DNA of 64,000 bases from Pseudomonas entomophila L48 (lineage in GTDB: Bacteria > Pseudomonadota > Gammaproteobacteria > Pseudomonadales > Pseudomonadaceae): the NCBI RefSeq assembly GCF_000026105.1, contig NC_008027.1, positions 1,442,001 through 1,506,000 of the forward strand. The letters are read 5' to 3'. The position numbers were made by a program, and so were the translations under genes. Within the stretch, counting starts at the first letter, position 1. Each line of letters begins with the position of its first letter. Shown one piece after another: positions 17,575-27,448 of this stretch. The notes under the pieces were generated by a model that was given only the letters and a program-made list of their open reading frames with translations, searched no databases and was not told the origin of the DNA.

Positions 17575-19047
17575 ATGACAGTGGATCTGACCAGCATTCT
17601 GCTGGGTTTGGTGGCCGGCGCGGTACCCTGCCTGGGTTGGGTCATGCAGGTGCAGCGTGGTCAGGGCGCGCGCAGGGCTGAGCAGGCGTTGCTTGAGGAG
17701 CGCCTGAACGCTGCGCAGATGGCCCAGGCGGGGTTGCAGGCGCAGCTCGAGGCCGGTCGTGACGAGATCAGCGACCTCAGTGAGGCCAACACCGTCAAGC
17801 AGACCCAGCTCGCTGCTCAGGGCCGTGAACTCGAATTGCTGCAGATCGACCGTGACAACGCCCGCGATGCCGCCCACGCCTGGAGCCTTGAGCGCGCCAA
17901 CCGTGAAGCTGAATTGCGCCGCCTGGAGGCGCAGGCCGCACGCCTGGAGGCCGAGTTGCGCGAGCAGCAGGAGAGCCACCAGCAACGCCTTGAAGACCTG
18001 CAGGAAGCGCGTGACACCCTGCGCGCCCAGTTCGCCGAGATGGCGACGAAGATTTTCGACGAGCGCGAGCAGCGTTTCGCCCAGACCAGCCAGCAGCACT
18101 TGGGCCAACTGCTCGACCCGCTCAAGGAGCGTATCCAGGCCTTCGAGAAGCGCGTCGAGGAAAGCTACCAGCAGGAGGCCCGCGAGCGCTTTTCCCTGGG
18201 CAAGGAGCTCGAGCGCCTGCAGCAGCTCAACCTGCGTCTCTCCGACGAAGCCACCAACCTCACCCAGGCGCTCAAGGGCCAGAAGACTCAGGGCAACTGG
18301 GGCGAGCTGATCCTTGAGCGGGTGCTGGAGCATGCTGGCCTGGAGAAGGGGCGCGAGTACCAGACCCAGGTCAGCCTGAAGAGCGCCGACGGTGAGCGCT
18401 TCCAGCCCGATGTGCTGATCATGCTGCCCGGCGACAAGCAGGTGGTGGTCGACGCCAAAGTGAGCCTCACGGCCTACCAGCAATTCGTCGGCAACAACGA
18501 CGAGACCGCGCTCAAGCAGCACGTGCAGTCCCTGCGCAACCATGTCAAAGGGTTGTCGAGCAAGGACTACAACCGCCTGGACGGGGTGCACAGCCTGGAT
18601 TTCGTCTTGCTCTTCGTGCCGATAGAAGCGGCTTTCTCGGCGGCGCTGCAGGCCGAGCCCAACCTGTTCCAGGAAGCCTTCGACCGGCAGATCGTGATCG
18701 TCAGCCCGACCACCCTGCTGGCCACCCTGCGGGTCATCGACAGCCTGTGGAAGCAGGAACGCCAGAGCCAGAACGCCCGCGAGATCGCCGAGCGTGCCGG
18801 CTGGTTGTATGACAAGTTCGTGCTGTTCATCCAGGACCTGGACGAACTGGGTGCTCGTCTCACCCAGGTGGACAAGGCCTATGCCGCAGCGCGCAACAAA
18901 CTGTGCGAAGGGCGCGGCAACCTGGTCAGCCGCAGCGAGCAGCTCAAGTTGCTCGGCGCCCGCGCCAGCAAGAGCCTGCCCAGCGAACTGATCGAGCGGG
19001 CGCTGGCGGATGAGGCGGTTACTGAACCAGGCTCAGATGCCGATTGA
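17575..19047 (+). CDS. rmuC: DNA recombination protein RmuC
   Basis: 490 residues. A short N-terminal membrane segment is followed by a long coiled coil (about residues 30-190, rich in Glu, Gln, Arg) and then the RmuC nuclease-like core. The core includes GNWGELILERVLEHAGLE and PDVLIMLPGDKQVVVDAKVSL, which fits a PD-(D/E)xK-type site. RmuC limits inversions at short inverted repeats in E. coli. Its 3' end overlaps the convergent kinase gene by 29 bp. Confidence 0.94.
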   Translation: MTVDLTSILLGLVAGAVPCLGWVMQVQRGQGARRAEQALLEERLNAAQMAQAGLQAQLEAGRDEISDLSEANTVKQTQLAAQGRELELLQIDRDNARDAAHAWSLERANREAELRRLEAQAARLEAELREQQESHQQRLEDLQEARDTLRAQFAEMATKIFDEREQRFAQTSQQHLGQLLDPLKERIQAFEKRVEESYQQEARERFSLGKELERLQQLNLRLSDEATNLTQALKGQKTQGNWGELILERVLEHAGLEKGREYQTQVSLKSADGERFQPDVLIMLPGDKQVVVDAKVSLTAYQQFVGNNDETALKQHVQSLRNHVKGLSSKDYNRLDGVHSLDFVLLFVPIEAAFSAALQAEPNLFQEAFDRQIVIVSPTTLLATLRVIDSLWKQERQSQNAREIAERAGWLYDKFVLFIQDLDELGARLTQVDKAYAAARNKLCEGRGNLVSRSEQLKLLGARASKSLPSELIERALADEAVTEPGSDAD

Positions 19048-22000
19048 GCAGGGCGCGCAGGGCTGCCGGCTTGACCGGCTTGGCCAGGTAGTCGAGGCCG
19101 GCGGCGTGTACCATGGCGATTGTTTCGTTGCGCCCGTCGGCACTGATCACCACGCCTGGCACAGGTTCGCCCAGGCGCGCACGTAGCCAGCCCATCAAGC
19201 CGGTACCGGTCTCGCCGTCGTCCAGGTGATAGTCCACCAGGGCCAGGTGCGGGCGTAGCCCTTCGGCCAGCAGTGCCTCGCATTCAGCCTGGTTGCGCGC
19301 GGTCCATACCTGGCAACCCCAGCGCCCGAGCAGGCTGTTCATGCCGATCAGGATGCTGTCCTCGTTGTCGACACACAGCACCTGCAACCCGGCCAGGGGC
19401 TGGCCGGCCTGCTCCACGGGGGCCGCGACGGCGGGCGCCGGGCTGCGGGCGATCGGCACGCTGACGCGGAACACGCTGCCTTTGCCTGGCCATGAGCGCA
19501 CTTCCAGCTGATGCCCCAGCACCCGGCACAGGCCATCGGCAATCGCCAGGCCCAGGCCCAGGCCTTTCTCGGCGCGGGTCTGGTGGCTGTCCAGGCGCTT
19601 GAACTCCTGGAAGATCACCTGCAGCTTGTCGTCGGCGATACCCGGGCCACGGTCCCACACCTCCAGCCACAGGCGCTCGCCCTGGCGCCGCGCGCCGAGC
19701 AGCAGCGGGCTCTTGCCGTAGCGCAGGGCGTTGGTGAGGAAGTTCTGCAGGATCCGGCGCAGCAGCTTCATGTCGCTGTCGACCCGCAGCCGGCTGCCGC
19801 GCAGGCGGAACTCCAGGCCTTTCTCGGCGGCCAGCACCTTGAACTCGGCGCCCAGGGTGTCGAACAGTTCGTTGAGGGCGAAGGGCTTGACGTCCGGGGT
19901 GACCTTGCCGTTTTCCAGGCGCGAGATGTCCAGCAGGTCGCTGATCAGCTCTTCGGCTGAACGCAGCGAGCTGTCCATATGCTGCACCAGTTGCTGGGCT
20001 TCATCGTTCATGCCCTCAGCCTGCTGCGACAGCGCCGCCGAGAACAGCCGCGCGGCATTGAGCGGTTGCATCAGGTCGTGGCTGACGGCGGCGAGGAAGC
20101 GGGTCTTGGACTGGCTGACGGCTTCGGCGCGGCTCTTGGCCTCGGTCAGCGCCTGGTTGAGTTGCGACAGTTCGTGGGTACGCTCGGCGACCCGCTGCTC
20201 CAGGCTTTCGTTGGAGTCGCGCAGGGCCTGTTCGGCTTCACGGAACGGGGTGATGTCGGTGAAGCTCATGACAAAGCCCCCACCGGGCATCGGGTTGCCG
20301 ATCAGCTCGATCACCCGGCCATTGGGGAACAGCCGTTCGGAGGAGTGGGCGCGGCCCTGGCGCATCCAGTGCAAGCGCCGGGCGACATGCACCTGGGCCT
20401 CGCCCGGGCCGCACAGGCCGCGCTCGGCGTTGTAGCGGATGATGTCGGCGATCGGCCGGCCGACGCTGATCAGGCCGTCGGGGTAGTTGAACAGTTCCAG
20501 GTAGCGGCGGTTCCAGGCCACCAGGCGCAGGTTCTGGTCGACCACGCTGATGCCCTGGTTGATGTTCTCGATGGCACCCTGCAGCAAGGCGCGGTTGAAC
20601 TGCAGCACCTCGCTGGCTTCGTCGGCGATGCGCACCACGTCCTCGAGCTGCATTTCGCGGCCTTCGATGGCAGCCTTGACCACCGCGCGGGTGGAGGAGG
20701 TGCCGAGCACCCCGGCGAGCAGGCGCTCGGTGTGTTCGATCCAGTCGCCGTCGGCGTTCTGGTTGGGGTTGAAGCCCTTGCCCTGGCGGTAGGCGAAGCG
20801 GATGAAGCTCTGCCGCGCCCGCTCTTCACCGACGAAGCGCGCGGCGAGCTTGAGCAGGTCGTCGATTTGCACGGCCAGCAGCGGCTTGCTGGAGGGGCGG
20901 GCGCTGGTCTGCTGGCCGATGAAGCGACCGGCCTGCCAGTGTTCGGATACCCGCGTGCGCGACAGGATCGACACCCAGGCGAACAGGGTGAAGTTGCCCG
21001 CCAGCGACAGCACCACACCTTGGGTGAGCGGTGTGATCGGCAGGTTCAGCGGGTTGCCGTGCAGCCAGGCCAGGCCCGGGAACAGCGACAGCGACCAGCC
21101 CAGGCTATGGGCGGTGATCGGCAGGACCAGGGTGTAGAACCACAGGAAGATGCCGGCGGCGAGGCCGGCGAACACACCGCGGCGGTTGGCCTGTTTCCAG
21201 TACAGCGCGCCCAGCATGGCGGGCGTCAGCTGGGTGACCGCGGCGAAGGCGATCTGGCCGATGGTCGCCAGGCTCGCAGTGGAACCCAGCAGGCGGTAGC
21301 TGACGTAGGCCAGCAGCAGGATCACTACGATGGTCACCCGGCGCACCGAGAGCATCCAGTGGCGGAACGCCTCGAACGGCCGCTCGGCGTTGTTGCGCCG
21401 CAGCAACCACGGCAGCAGCATGTCGTTGGAAACCATGGTCGACAGTGCCACCGCCTCGACGATGACCATGCCGGTGGCCGCCGAGGCGCCACCGATGAAG
21501 GCCAGCAGCGCCAGGCTCGGGTGCGCTTCAGCCAGCGGCAGGCTGATGACGAACGAGTCGGAGATCACTGTGCCCGGCAACAGCATCTGCCCGGCCAGGG
21601 CAATGGGCACCACGAACAGCGCGGCCAGCGCCAGGTACAGCGGGAACACCCAGCGCGCCAGGCGCATGTCCTGGGGCTCGATGTTCTCCACCACGGTGAC
21701 GTGGAACTGCCGTGGCAGACAGATGATCGCCATCATCGCCACGGCGGTCTGCACCACCATCGAAGGCCAGTTGATGGTCTCCTGCCAGTAGCTTTCCAGG
21801 TGCACCGACTGGCGCGCCTGGGTGAACAGGTCGTCGAAGCCGTCATACAGGTTGAACACCACGAAGGCACCCACGGCGAGGAACGCCAGCAGCTTGACCA
21901 GCGACTCGAAGGCGATGGCCAGGACCATGCCGCGGTGGTGCTCGGTAACGTCCAGGCTGCGGGTGCCGAAGACGATGGCGAACAGCGCCAGCACCAGCGA

Positions 22001-22495
22001 GATCACCAGTGCGGTGTCCTGCACCCGGCTGCCAGTGGCGTCGGCGTTTGCGCCGATCAGCAGGTTCACCCCCAGCACGATGCCCTTGAGCTGCAGGGCG
22101 ATGTAGGGCAGCACGCCGACCAGGCAGATCAGCGCCACCACCACCGCAAGCGTCTGCGACTTGCCGTAGCGGGCGGCGATGAAGTCGGCGATGGAGGTGA
22201 TGTTCTGCTGCTTGCTGATCAGCACCATCTTCTGCACCACCCAGGGTGCGAAGATCAGCAGCAGCATCGGCCCGAGATAGATGGGCAGGAACGCCCACAA
22301 CTGCTCGGCGGCCTGGCCGACCGCGCCGAAGAAGGTCCAGCTGGTGCAGTACACCGCCAGCGACAGGCTGTACACCCAGGCGCGCAGGCGCGGCGGCAGC
22401 GGGGTGCTGCGGCGGTCGCCGTAGAAGGCGATGGCGAACATGATGGCCATATAGGCCAGGGCGACCACGGCGATCAGCCCGCTGGACAACGACAT
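19019..22495 (-). CDS. crbS: CrbS/MxtR-like hybrid histidine kinase with sodium:solute symporter domain
   Basis: 1158 residues. The N-terminal half (about 1-490) is a polytopic sodium:solute symporter-type domain. A PAS domain follows (about 640-750), then HisKA with His806 in AAVSHDLMQPLN, a HATPase domain with N, G1 and G2 boxes, and a C-terminal receiver with phospho-acceptor Asp1088 in LVDYHLDD. CbrA shares the symporter-kinase layout but lacks the receiver, so the CrbS/MxtR group, which controls acetate metabolism through a LuxR-type partner, is favoured. No response regulator gene is adjacent. The gene overlaps rmuC by 29 bp at the 3' ends. Confidence 0.85.
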   Translation of the reverse strand: MSLSSGLIAVVALAYMAIMFAIAFYGDRRSTPLPPRLRAWVYSLSLAVYCTSWTFFGAVGQAAEQLWAFLPIYLGPMLLLIFAPWVVQKMVLISKQQNITSIADFIAARYGKSQTLAVVVALICLVGVLPYIALQLKGIVLGVNLLIGANADATGSRVQDTALVISLVLALFAIVFGTRSLDVTEHHRGMVLAIAFESLVKLLAFLAVGAFVVFNLYDGFDDLFTQARQSVHLESYWQETINWPSMVVQTAVAMMAIICLPRQFHVTVVENIEPQDMRLARWVFPLYLALAALFVVPIALAGQMLLPGTVISDSFVISLPLAEAHPSLALLAFIGGASAATGMVIVEAVALSTMVSNDMLLPWLLRRNNAERPFEAFRHWMLSVRRVTIVVILLLAYVSYRLLGSTASLATIGQIAFAAVTQLTPAMLGALYWKQANRRGVFAGLAAGIFLWFYTLVLPITAHSLGWSLSLFPGLAWLHGNPLNLPITPLTQGVVLSLAGNFTLFAWVSILSRTRVSEHWQAGRFIGQQTSARPSSKPLLAVQIDDLLKLAARFVGEERARQSFIRFAYRQGKGFNPNQNADGDWIEHTERLLAGVLGTSSTRAVVKAAIEGREMQLEDVVRIADEASEVLQFNRALLQGAIENINQGISVVDQNLRLVAWNRRYLELFNYPDGLISVGRPIADIIRYNAERGLCGPGEAQVHVARRLHWMRQGRAHSSERLFPNGRVIELIGNPMPGGGFVMSFTDITPFREAEQALRDSNESLEQRVAERTHELSQLNQALTEAKSRAEAVSQSKTRFLAAVSHDLMQPLNAARLFSAALSQQAEGMNDEAQQLVQHMDSSLRSAEELISDLLDISRLENGKVTPDVKPFALNELFDTLGAEFKVLAAEKGLEFRLRGSRLRVDSDMKLLRRILQNFLTNALRYGKSPLLLGARRQGERLWLEVWDRGPGIADDKLQVIFQEFKRLDSHQTRAEKGLGLGLAIADGLCRVLGHQLEVRSWPGKGSVFRVSVPIARSPAPAVAAPVEQAGQPLAGLQVLCVDNEDSILIGMNSLLGRWGCQVWTARNQAECEALLAEGLRPHLALVDYHLDDGETGTGLMGWLRARLGEPVPGVVISADGRNETIAMVHAAGLDYLAKPVKPAALRALLNRHLSLVQ

Positions 22496-22620
22496 GCAAA
22501 CTCCGGAGCAAAAAATAGAACGCGGTCCCGATCAATCAGTCTGGCACGCGGGGGCGGGTTCGTCAGCGCAGACCATGGTCGCAGTGGCAGGACGTCGCAG
22601 GGGGAGGGCATGGCACATCC

Positions 22621-22705
22621 TGTAGGAGCGGGTTTACCCGCGATCACCGGCGGAGCCGGTGCCATGCCCTGTGCAGGCTGCATCGCGGGTAAACCCGCTC
22701 CTGCA
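22621..22705. repeat. REP pair of the GGAGCGGGTTTACCCGCGA type
   Basis: Inverted copies of TGTAGGAGCGGGTTTACCCG lie between the kinase start and the MFS stop. The same family occurs at 28940. Confidence 0.88.
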
Positions 22706-22716
22706 ATCGTTACCGC

Positions 22717-23901
22717 CTATTGCACCACGCTTCGCGTACCCAACCAATAGAACACTGCCGCCAGTATCACCGACCCGATCAACAGATAGAACACCGCCCC
22801 CGGCACCAGGTACCCCAGCGCCGCCCCCACCAGCACCGGCCCCAGCGCCGCGCCTAGGTTGCCCAGGTTCTGCGCGCCGTAATAGACACCCCGCAGGTGC
22901 TCCGGCGCAATCAGGTCGATGAACATGTATTCGGCCGGGATGACGATGATCTCGCCCAGGGTGAACACCAGCATGGCGACGCACCAGGCCAGCGCCGTGC
23001 CGGCCAGGGAGAAGCCCAGCAACCCGGCGACGAACATCGCCATGCCGGCCATCAGCCAGGGCATCAGGCGGCGCCGGTTGATACGGCGGCCGATCAGGTA
23101 CTGCAGGGCGATCACCGTCACGGCGTTGGTGGTCACCAGGTATCCAACCAGCCGCGCCGCCTCCTCGGGGCTGCTGGTGACCACCAGGTACTGCGACAGG
23201 TAGGCGGTGAACTGGCCGAACACCACGGCGCTGAGCACACCGCCCAAGGTGAAGCACACCAGGCGCCGGTCGCGGGCCAGGCCCAATGCCACCTGGGCGA
23301 AGCCGGCGCTGGCCTGAACCTCGGCGCGGGCCTCCAGGCCACGAGCGCCCAGGCGGTGGTAGGTCAGGCACATGCCTGCGCCGATCAGCGCGGACGCCAC
23401 GAATGGCAGGTGACCGTCCACCTCGATCATGGCGACCCCGAGCATGGGGCCCACGGCATAACCGATGTTGCTCAGGGTGTACTTGATCGCGAACACCTCC
23501 GCGCGCGCTTCCACCGGCAGCAGGGCGCAGAAGCCCGCCTTGGCAGCGATGTCGACCATGGCCAGGGTCAGGTTGATCAGCACCAGGCAAAGGAAGAACA
23601 GCGCCGCCGACGGGCTGGCGATGGCGCCGGCGAAGGCCAGCGCGAAGATCAGCAGGCTGGCGATGACCAGCGTATGGTTGCGCACGGTGTCGACCAGGTG
23701 CCCGCCGTACAGGCTCAGCAGCGAAGCGACGATCAGCGCGCCGCCGATCAGCAGGCCGATGCGGCCGACCGAGAGCTGGAAGTTGTCGGCAAGGTAGACC
23801 ACCAGGTAGGGCAGGGTGATCGCTCGGGCGAGTGTCAGGGTGAAGGTGGTGAGCAACAGCAGGCGTACCGGCTTCGGATAGCCTTTGAGAGCGGCAAGCA
23901 T
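22717..23901 (-). CDS. MFS transporter (multidrug MdtH-like group)
   Basis: 394 residues with about 12 helices. The start MLAALKGYPKPVR at 23901 has AGGAC nine bases upstream; the frame extends 45 bp further without a ribosome site. The first helices (LTLARAITLPYLVVYLADNF) and the loop GGHLVDTVRNHTL resemble the MdtH/DHA1 exporters. Substrate unknown. It is divergent from the TDT transporter gene; the 163-bp gap between them is AT-rich and probably holds both promoters. Confidence 0.85.
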   Translation of the reverse strand: MLAALKGYPKPVRLLLLTTFTLTLARAITLPYLVVYLADNFQLSVGRIGLLIGGALIVASLLSLYGGHLVDTVRNHTLVIASLLIFALAFAGAIASPSAALFFLCLVLINLTLAMVDIAAKAGFCALLPVEARAEVFAIKYTLSNIGYAVGPMLGVAMIEVDGHLPFVASALIGAGMCLTYHRLGARGLEARAEVQASAGFAQVALGLARDRRLVCFTLGGVLSAVVFGQFTAYLSQYLVVTSSPEEAARLVGYLVTTNAVTVIALQYLIGRRINRRRLMPWLMAGMAMFVAGLLGFSLAGTALAWCVAMLVFTLGEIIVIPAEYMFIDLIAPEHLRGVYYGAQNLGNLGAALGPVLVGAALGYLVPGAVFYLLIGSVILAAVFYWLGTRSVVQ

Positions 23902-24064
23902 TGCGACGTCCTGGTCTGGGTGGGGCGGTCGCCAAGCATATTCCAAGGGGTGTAGGTCGCGCTATATCTGCAAAATAGATAACAGATAGAGAAATTACCC
24001 GTTATATGGATATTCTTTGTAGGCATAAGATAACTCCACCTTACACAAGGCCAGGAGACATCCC

Positions 24065-25204
24065 ATGCCATGCACCCAGACCCGCGCACCGTCGTGGCGC
24101 CCCTTCAGCCAATTGGCCCATCCCCGCGAGGTGATCCGCCAGTTCACCCCCAACTGGTTCGCCGCGACCATGGGGACTGGCGTGCTGGCGCTGGCCTTGC
24201 ATCAAGTCCAGGTGCCATTGCTCGATACCGTGGCCCAGGGGCTGTGGTGGTCGACCATCGGCCTGTTCGTCCTGTTCTGTGTCCTGTATGGCGCGCGCTG
24301 GCTGTTGTTCTTTGATGAGGCGCGACGGATCTTCGCCCATTCCACCGTGTCGATGTTCTTCGGCACCATCCCCATGGGCCTCGCCACCATCCTCAACGGC
24401 GCACTGGTATTCGGCCTGGCGCGTTGGGGGGACGTCGTGGTGCCGTGGGTCGAAATGCTCTGGTGGCTGGACGTGGGCCTGGCGCTGCTCTGCGGCGTGG
24501 CGATTCCCTACCTGATGTTCACCCGCCAGGAACACAGCATCGACCAGATGACCGCGGTGTGGCTGCTGCCGGTGGTGGCGGCGGAGGTCGCCGCGGCCAG
24601 TGGCGGGCTGCTGGCGCCGCACCTGGTGGACGCGCACCGGCAGTTCCTGGTGGTGATCACCAGCTACGTGATGTGGGCGGTGTCGTTGCCGGTGGCCTTC
24701 AGCATCCTGACCATCCTCATGCTGCGCATGGCCCTGCACAAGCTGCCACCGGCCAACATGGCGGCCTCCAGCTGGCTGGCATTGGGGCCGATCGGCACCG
24801 GCGCACTGGGGATGCTGGTGCTCGGTGGCGATGCCCCGGCGGTGTTCGCCGCCAATGGCCTGGGCGGTCTGGGTGAAGTGGCCCGGGGGCTGGGGCTGGT
24901 GGCCGGTATCGTGCTCTGGGGCGCCGGTTTGTGGTGGTTGCTGACGGCGGTGCTGATTACCTTGCGCTACATGCGTCAAGGCATGCCGTTCAACCTGGGC
25001 TGGTGGGGCTTCACCTTCCCGCTGGGCGTTTACTGCCTGGCCACCCTGAAGCTGGCGGCCTGGTTGGAGCTTGGCTTCTTCACCGTGTTTGGCCAGGTAC
25101 TGGTGGTGGCGCTGGCGCTGCTGTGGCTGCTGGTGGCCAGCCGGACTGTGCGCGGGGCATGGCGTGGCGAGCTGTTCGTGTCGCCGTGCATCGCGCAGGC
25201 GTGA
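24065..25204 (+). CDS. TDT family transporter (TehA/SLAC1/Mae1-like)
   Basis: 379 residues with about ten hydrophobic helices. The opening IRQFTPNWFAATMGTGVLALAL is the hallmark of the tellurite-resistance/dicarboxylate transporter family, and the PLGVYCLATLKLA segment near the end is also typical. Members move dicarboxylates, sulfite or other anions. AGGAGA precedes the start at good distance. No neighbouring gene points to the substrate. Confidence 0.88.
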   Translation: MPCTQTRAPSWRPFSQLAHPREVIRQFTPNWFAATMGTGVLALALHQVQVPLLDTVAQGLWWSTIGLFVLFCVLYGARWLLFFDEARRIFAHSTVSMFFGTIPMGLATILNGALVFGLARWGDVVVPWVEMLWWLDVGLALLCGVAIPYLMFTRQEHSIDQMTAVWLLPVVAAEVAAASGGLLAPHLVDAHRQFLVVITSYVMWAVSLPVAFSILTILMLRMALHKLPPANMAASSWLALGPIGTGALGMLVLGGDAPAVFAANGLGGLGEVARGLGLVAGIVLWGAGLWWLLTAVLITLRYMRQGMPFNLGWWGFTFPLGVYCLATLKLAAWLELGFFTVFGQVLVVALALLWLLVASRTVRGAWRGELFVSPCIAQA

Positions 25205-25290
25205 GGGTGTCTCGGTAGCAGATCGCTCAGGAAGCGAAGTCGCCAGCACAACCGGCGTGGGATCAACGGTCTAGCAGTTTACGTTTGCCT

Positions 25291-25423
25291 TTGTGGGAGC
25301 GGCCTTGCCGAGGCGTCGGACCGGTCGGAAAGGGCTGCGTAGCGGCCCCAGGATCTCATTTCGATGCAATGATCGCCGGGGCCGCTTTGCGGCCCTTTCG
25401 CGACACAAGGCCGCTCCCACAAG
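25291..25423. repeat. REP pair in the 350-bp gap before the MFS-acyltransferase gene
   Basis: Inverted copies of the GTGGGAGCGGCCTTG-type REP at 25291-25308 and about 25402-25423, with the GGGCTGCGTAGCGGCCCC and GGGGCCGCTTTGCGGCCC hairpins between. Nothing else is seen in the gap except a weak promoter region. Confidence 0.87.
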
Positions 25424-25555
25424 GATCGCGCAAGGCTTGAGGTGGGCAAGCCCGCTTCCACTAGTGCCTTGTGCCAGCGGGCATTCCCGTGCAGATTTGT
25501 GGCTTGGCACGCCCGGCGTGCCTCCAATAACAAAGCCCAACCAGGTACAAGGACG

Positions 25556-27430
25556 ATGAGTCACCCCTCGCAATTCACCCTGCTCGGCAAGCGGCGCTTC
25601 CTGCCGTTCTTCATCACCCAGTCGCTGGGCGCCTTCAACGACAACCTGTTCAAGCAATCGTTGATCCTGGCGATCCTCTACAAGCTGAGCCTGGAAGGCG
25701 ACCGCTCGATCTGGGTCAACCTCTGTGCACTGCTGTTCATCCTGCCGTTCTTCCTGTTCTCGGCGCTGGCCGGGCAGTTTGGCGAGAAATTCGCCAAGGA
25801 CCGCTTGATCCGCGCGATCAAGCTGGCCGAGATCGTCATCATGGCCATCGGCGCGACCGGTTTCGTCACCCACCATCTGGAGCTGATGCTGGTGGCCCTG
25901 TTCGCCATGGGCACCCACTCGGCGCTGTTCGGCCCGGTCAAGTATTCGATCCTGCCCCAGGCCCTGCGTGAAGAGGAGCTGGTGGGGGGCAATGGCCTGG
26001 TGGAGATGGGCACGTTCCTGGCGATCCTGGCCGGTACCATCGGCGCCGGAGTGTTGATGTCCTCCAGTCAGTACGCAGTGTTAGCCGCCGCCGGAGTGGT
26101 GGGCACCGCGGTGCTGGGTTACCTGGCCAGCCGCTGGATCCCTCGCGCCGCCGCCGCCGCGCCGCAGATGAAGCTGGACTGGAACATCTTCAAACAGTCC
26201 TGGCTGACCCTGCGCCTGGGCCTTGGTCAGACCCCGGCGGTGTCGCGCTCGATCGTCGGCAACTCGTGGTTCTGGTTCGTCGGTGCCATCTACCTCACGC
26301 AGATCCCGGCCTATGCCAAGGACTGGCTGCACGGTGACGAGACCGTCGTCACCCTGGTGCTGACCCTGTTCTCGGTGGGCATCGCGATCGGCTCGCTGCT
26401 GTGTGAGCGGCTCAGCGGACGCAAGGTCGAGATTGGCCTGGTTCCGTTCGGCTCGTTTGGCCTGACTGTGTTCGGCTTGCTCTGGTGGTGGCATTCGGGC
26501 GATGTGCCGGCCGGTGCCGTGCCCCATGACTGGCTGGCGTTGCTGGGCATGAGCCAGGCCTGGTGGATCATGCTGTCCATCGTCGGGCTGGGTATCTTTG
26601 GTGGTTTCTACATCGTGCCGCTATACGCGCTGATCCAGGCGCGTACCCCGGAAGATCAGCGGGCCCGGGTGATCGCCGCCAACAACATTCTCAACGCCCT
26701 GTTCATGGTGGTTTCGGCGATCGTCACCATCGTTCTGCTGAGCGTTGCAAAACTGAGCATCCCGCAGCTGTTCCTGGTGGTGTCGCTGCTCAACATCGCG
26801 GTGAACACCTACATCTTCAGGATCGTGCCCGAGTTCACCATGCGCTTCCTGATCTGGCTGCTCAGCCATTCGATGTACCGGGTCGAGCACCGCGAGCTCG
26901 AGCGCATCCCCGACGAGGGCGCGGCCTTGCTGGTGTGCAACCACGTGTCGTTCGTCGATGCGCTGCTGATCGGCGGCGCCATTCGCCGTCCGGTGCGCTT
27001 TGTCATGTACTACAAGATCTACAACCTGCCGGTGCTCAACTTCGTGTTCCGTACCGCTGGCGCGATCCCCATTGCCGGGCGCGGTGAAGACGAGGCTACC
27101 TACGAGCGCGCCTTCGCCCGAATTGCCCAGTACCTGGCCGACGGCGAGCTGGTGTGCATCTTCCCCGAAGGCAAGCTCAGTGCCGACGGTGAGATCGATG
27201 TGTTCAAGGGTGGGGTGAATCGCATCCTGCAGGAGACGCCGGTGCCGGTGATTCCACTGGCGTTGCAGGGGCTGTGGGGCAGTTTCTTCAGTCGTGACCC
27301 GAACAAGGGCTTCTTCAAGCGCTTGTGGTCGCGGGTAACCCTCGTGGCCGGCGCCGCCATCCCGGTGGAGGCGGCGCAGCCCGAGGCGCTGCGCGAGCAG
27401 GTCAGCCTGCTGCGTGGCGATATGCGTTGA
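25556..27430 (+). CDS. LplT-like MFS transporter fused to PlsC-type acyltransferase
   Basis: 624 residues. Residues 1-about 430 form an MFS domain starting FLPFFITQSLGAFNDNLFKQ, typical of lysophospholipid transporter LplT. Residues about 440-624 form a glycerolipid acyltransferase with the HX4D box NHVSFVD (His463, Asp468) and FPEGKLS. The fusion should flip lysophospholipids inward and re-acylate them. E. coli keeps LplT and Aas separate, and Aas also carries an acyl-ACP synthetase domain; that third domain is absent here. AAGGA lies before the start. The preceding frame is open but has no credible start. Confidence 0.9.
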   Translation: MSHPSQFTLLGKRRFLPFFITQSLGAFNDNLFKQSLILAILYKLSLEGDRSIWVNLCALLFILPFFLFSALAGQFGEKFAKDRLIRAIKLAEIVIMAIGATGFVTHHLELMLVALFAMGTHSALFGPVKYSILPQALREEELVGGNGLVEMGTFLAILAGTIGAGVLMSSSQYAVLAAAGVVGTAVLGYLASRWIPRAAAAAPQMKLDWNIFKQSWLTLRLGLGQTPAVSRSIVGNSWFWFVGAIYLTQIPAYAKDWLHGDETVVTLVLTLFSVGIAIGSLLCERLSGRKVEIGLVPFGSFGLTVFGLLWWWHSGDVPAGAVPHDWLALLGMSQAWWIMLSIVGLGIFGGFYIVPLYALIQARTPEDQRARVIAANNILNALFMVVSAIVTIVLLSVAKLSIPQLFLVVSLLNIAVNTYIFRIVPEFTMRFLIWLLSHSMYRVEHRELERIPDEGAALLVCNHVSFVDALLIGGAIRRPVRFVMYYKIYNLPVLNFVFRTAGAIPIAGRGEDEATYERAFARIAQYLADGELVCIFPEGKLSADGEIDVFKGGVNRILQETPVPVIPLALQGLWGSFFSRDPNKGFFKRLWSRVTLVAGAAIPVEAAQPEALREQVSLLRGDMR

Positions 27431-27448
27431 AGGGGAGGGAAGTGAAGG

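Noticed and set aside
19979..22750. 923-codon open frame on the plus strand
   Set aside because: It lies fully opposite the kinase gene, has low-complexity His/Gln/Gly-rich sequence and no domain; it is a shadow of high-GC codon use.
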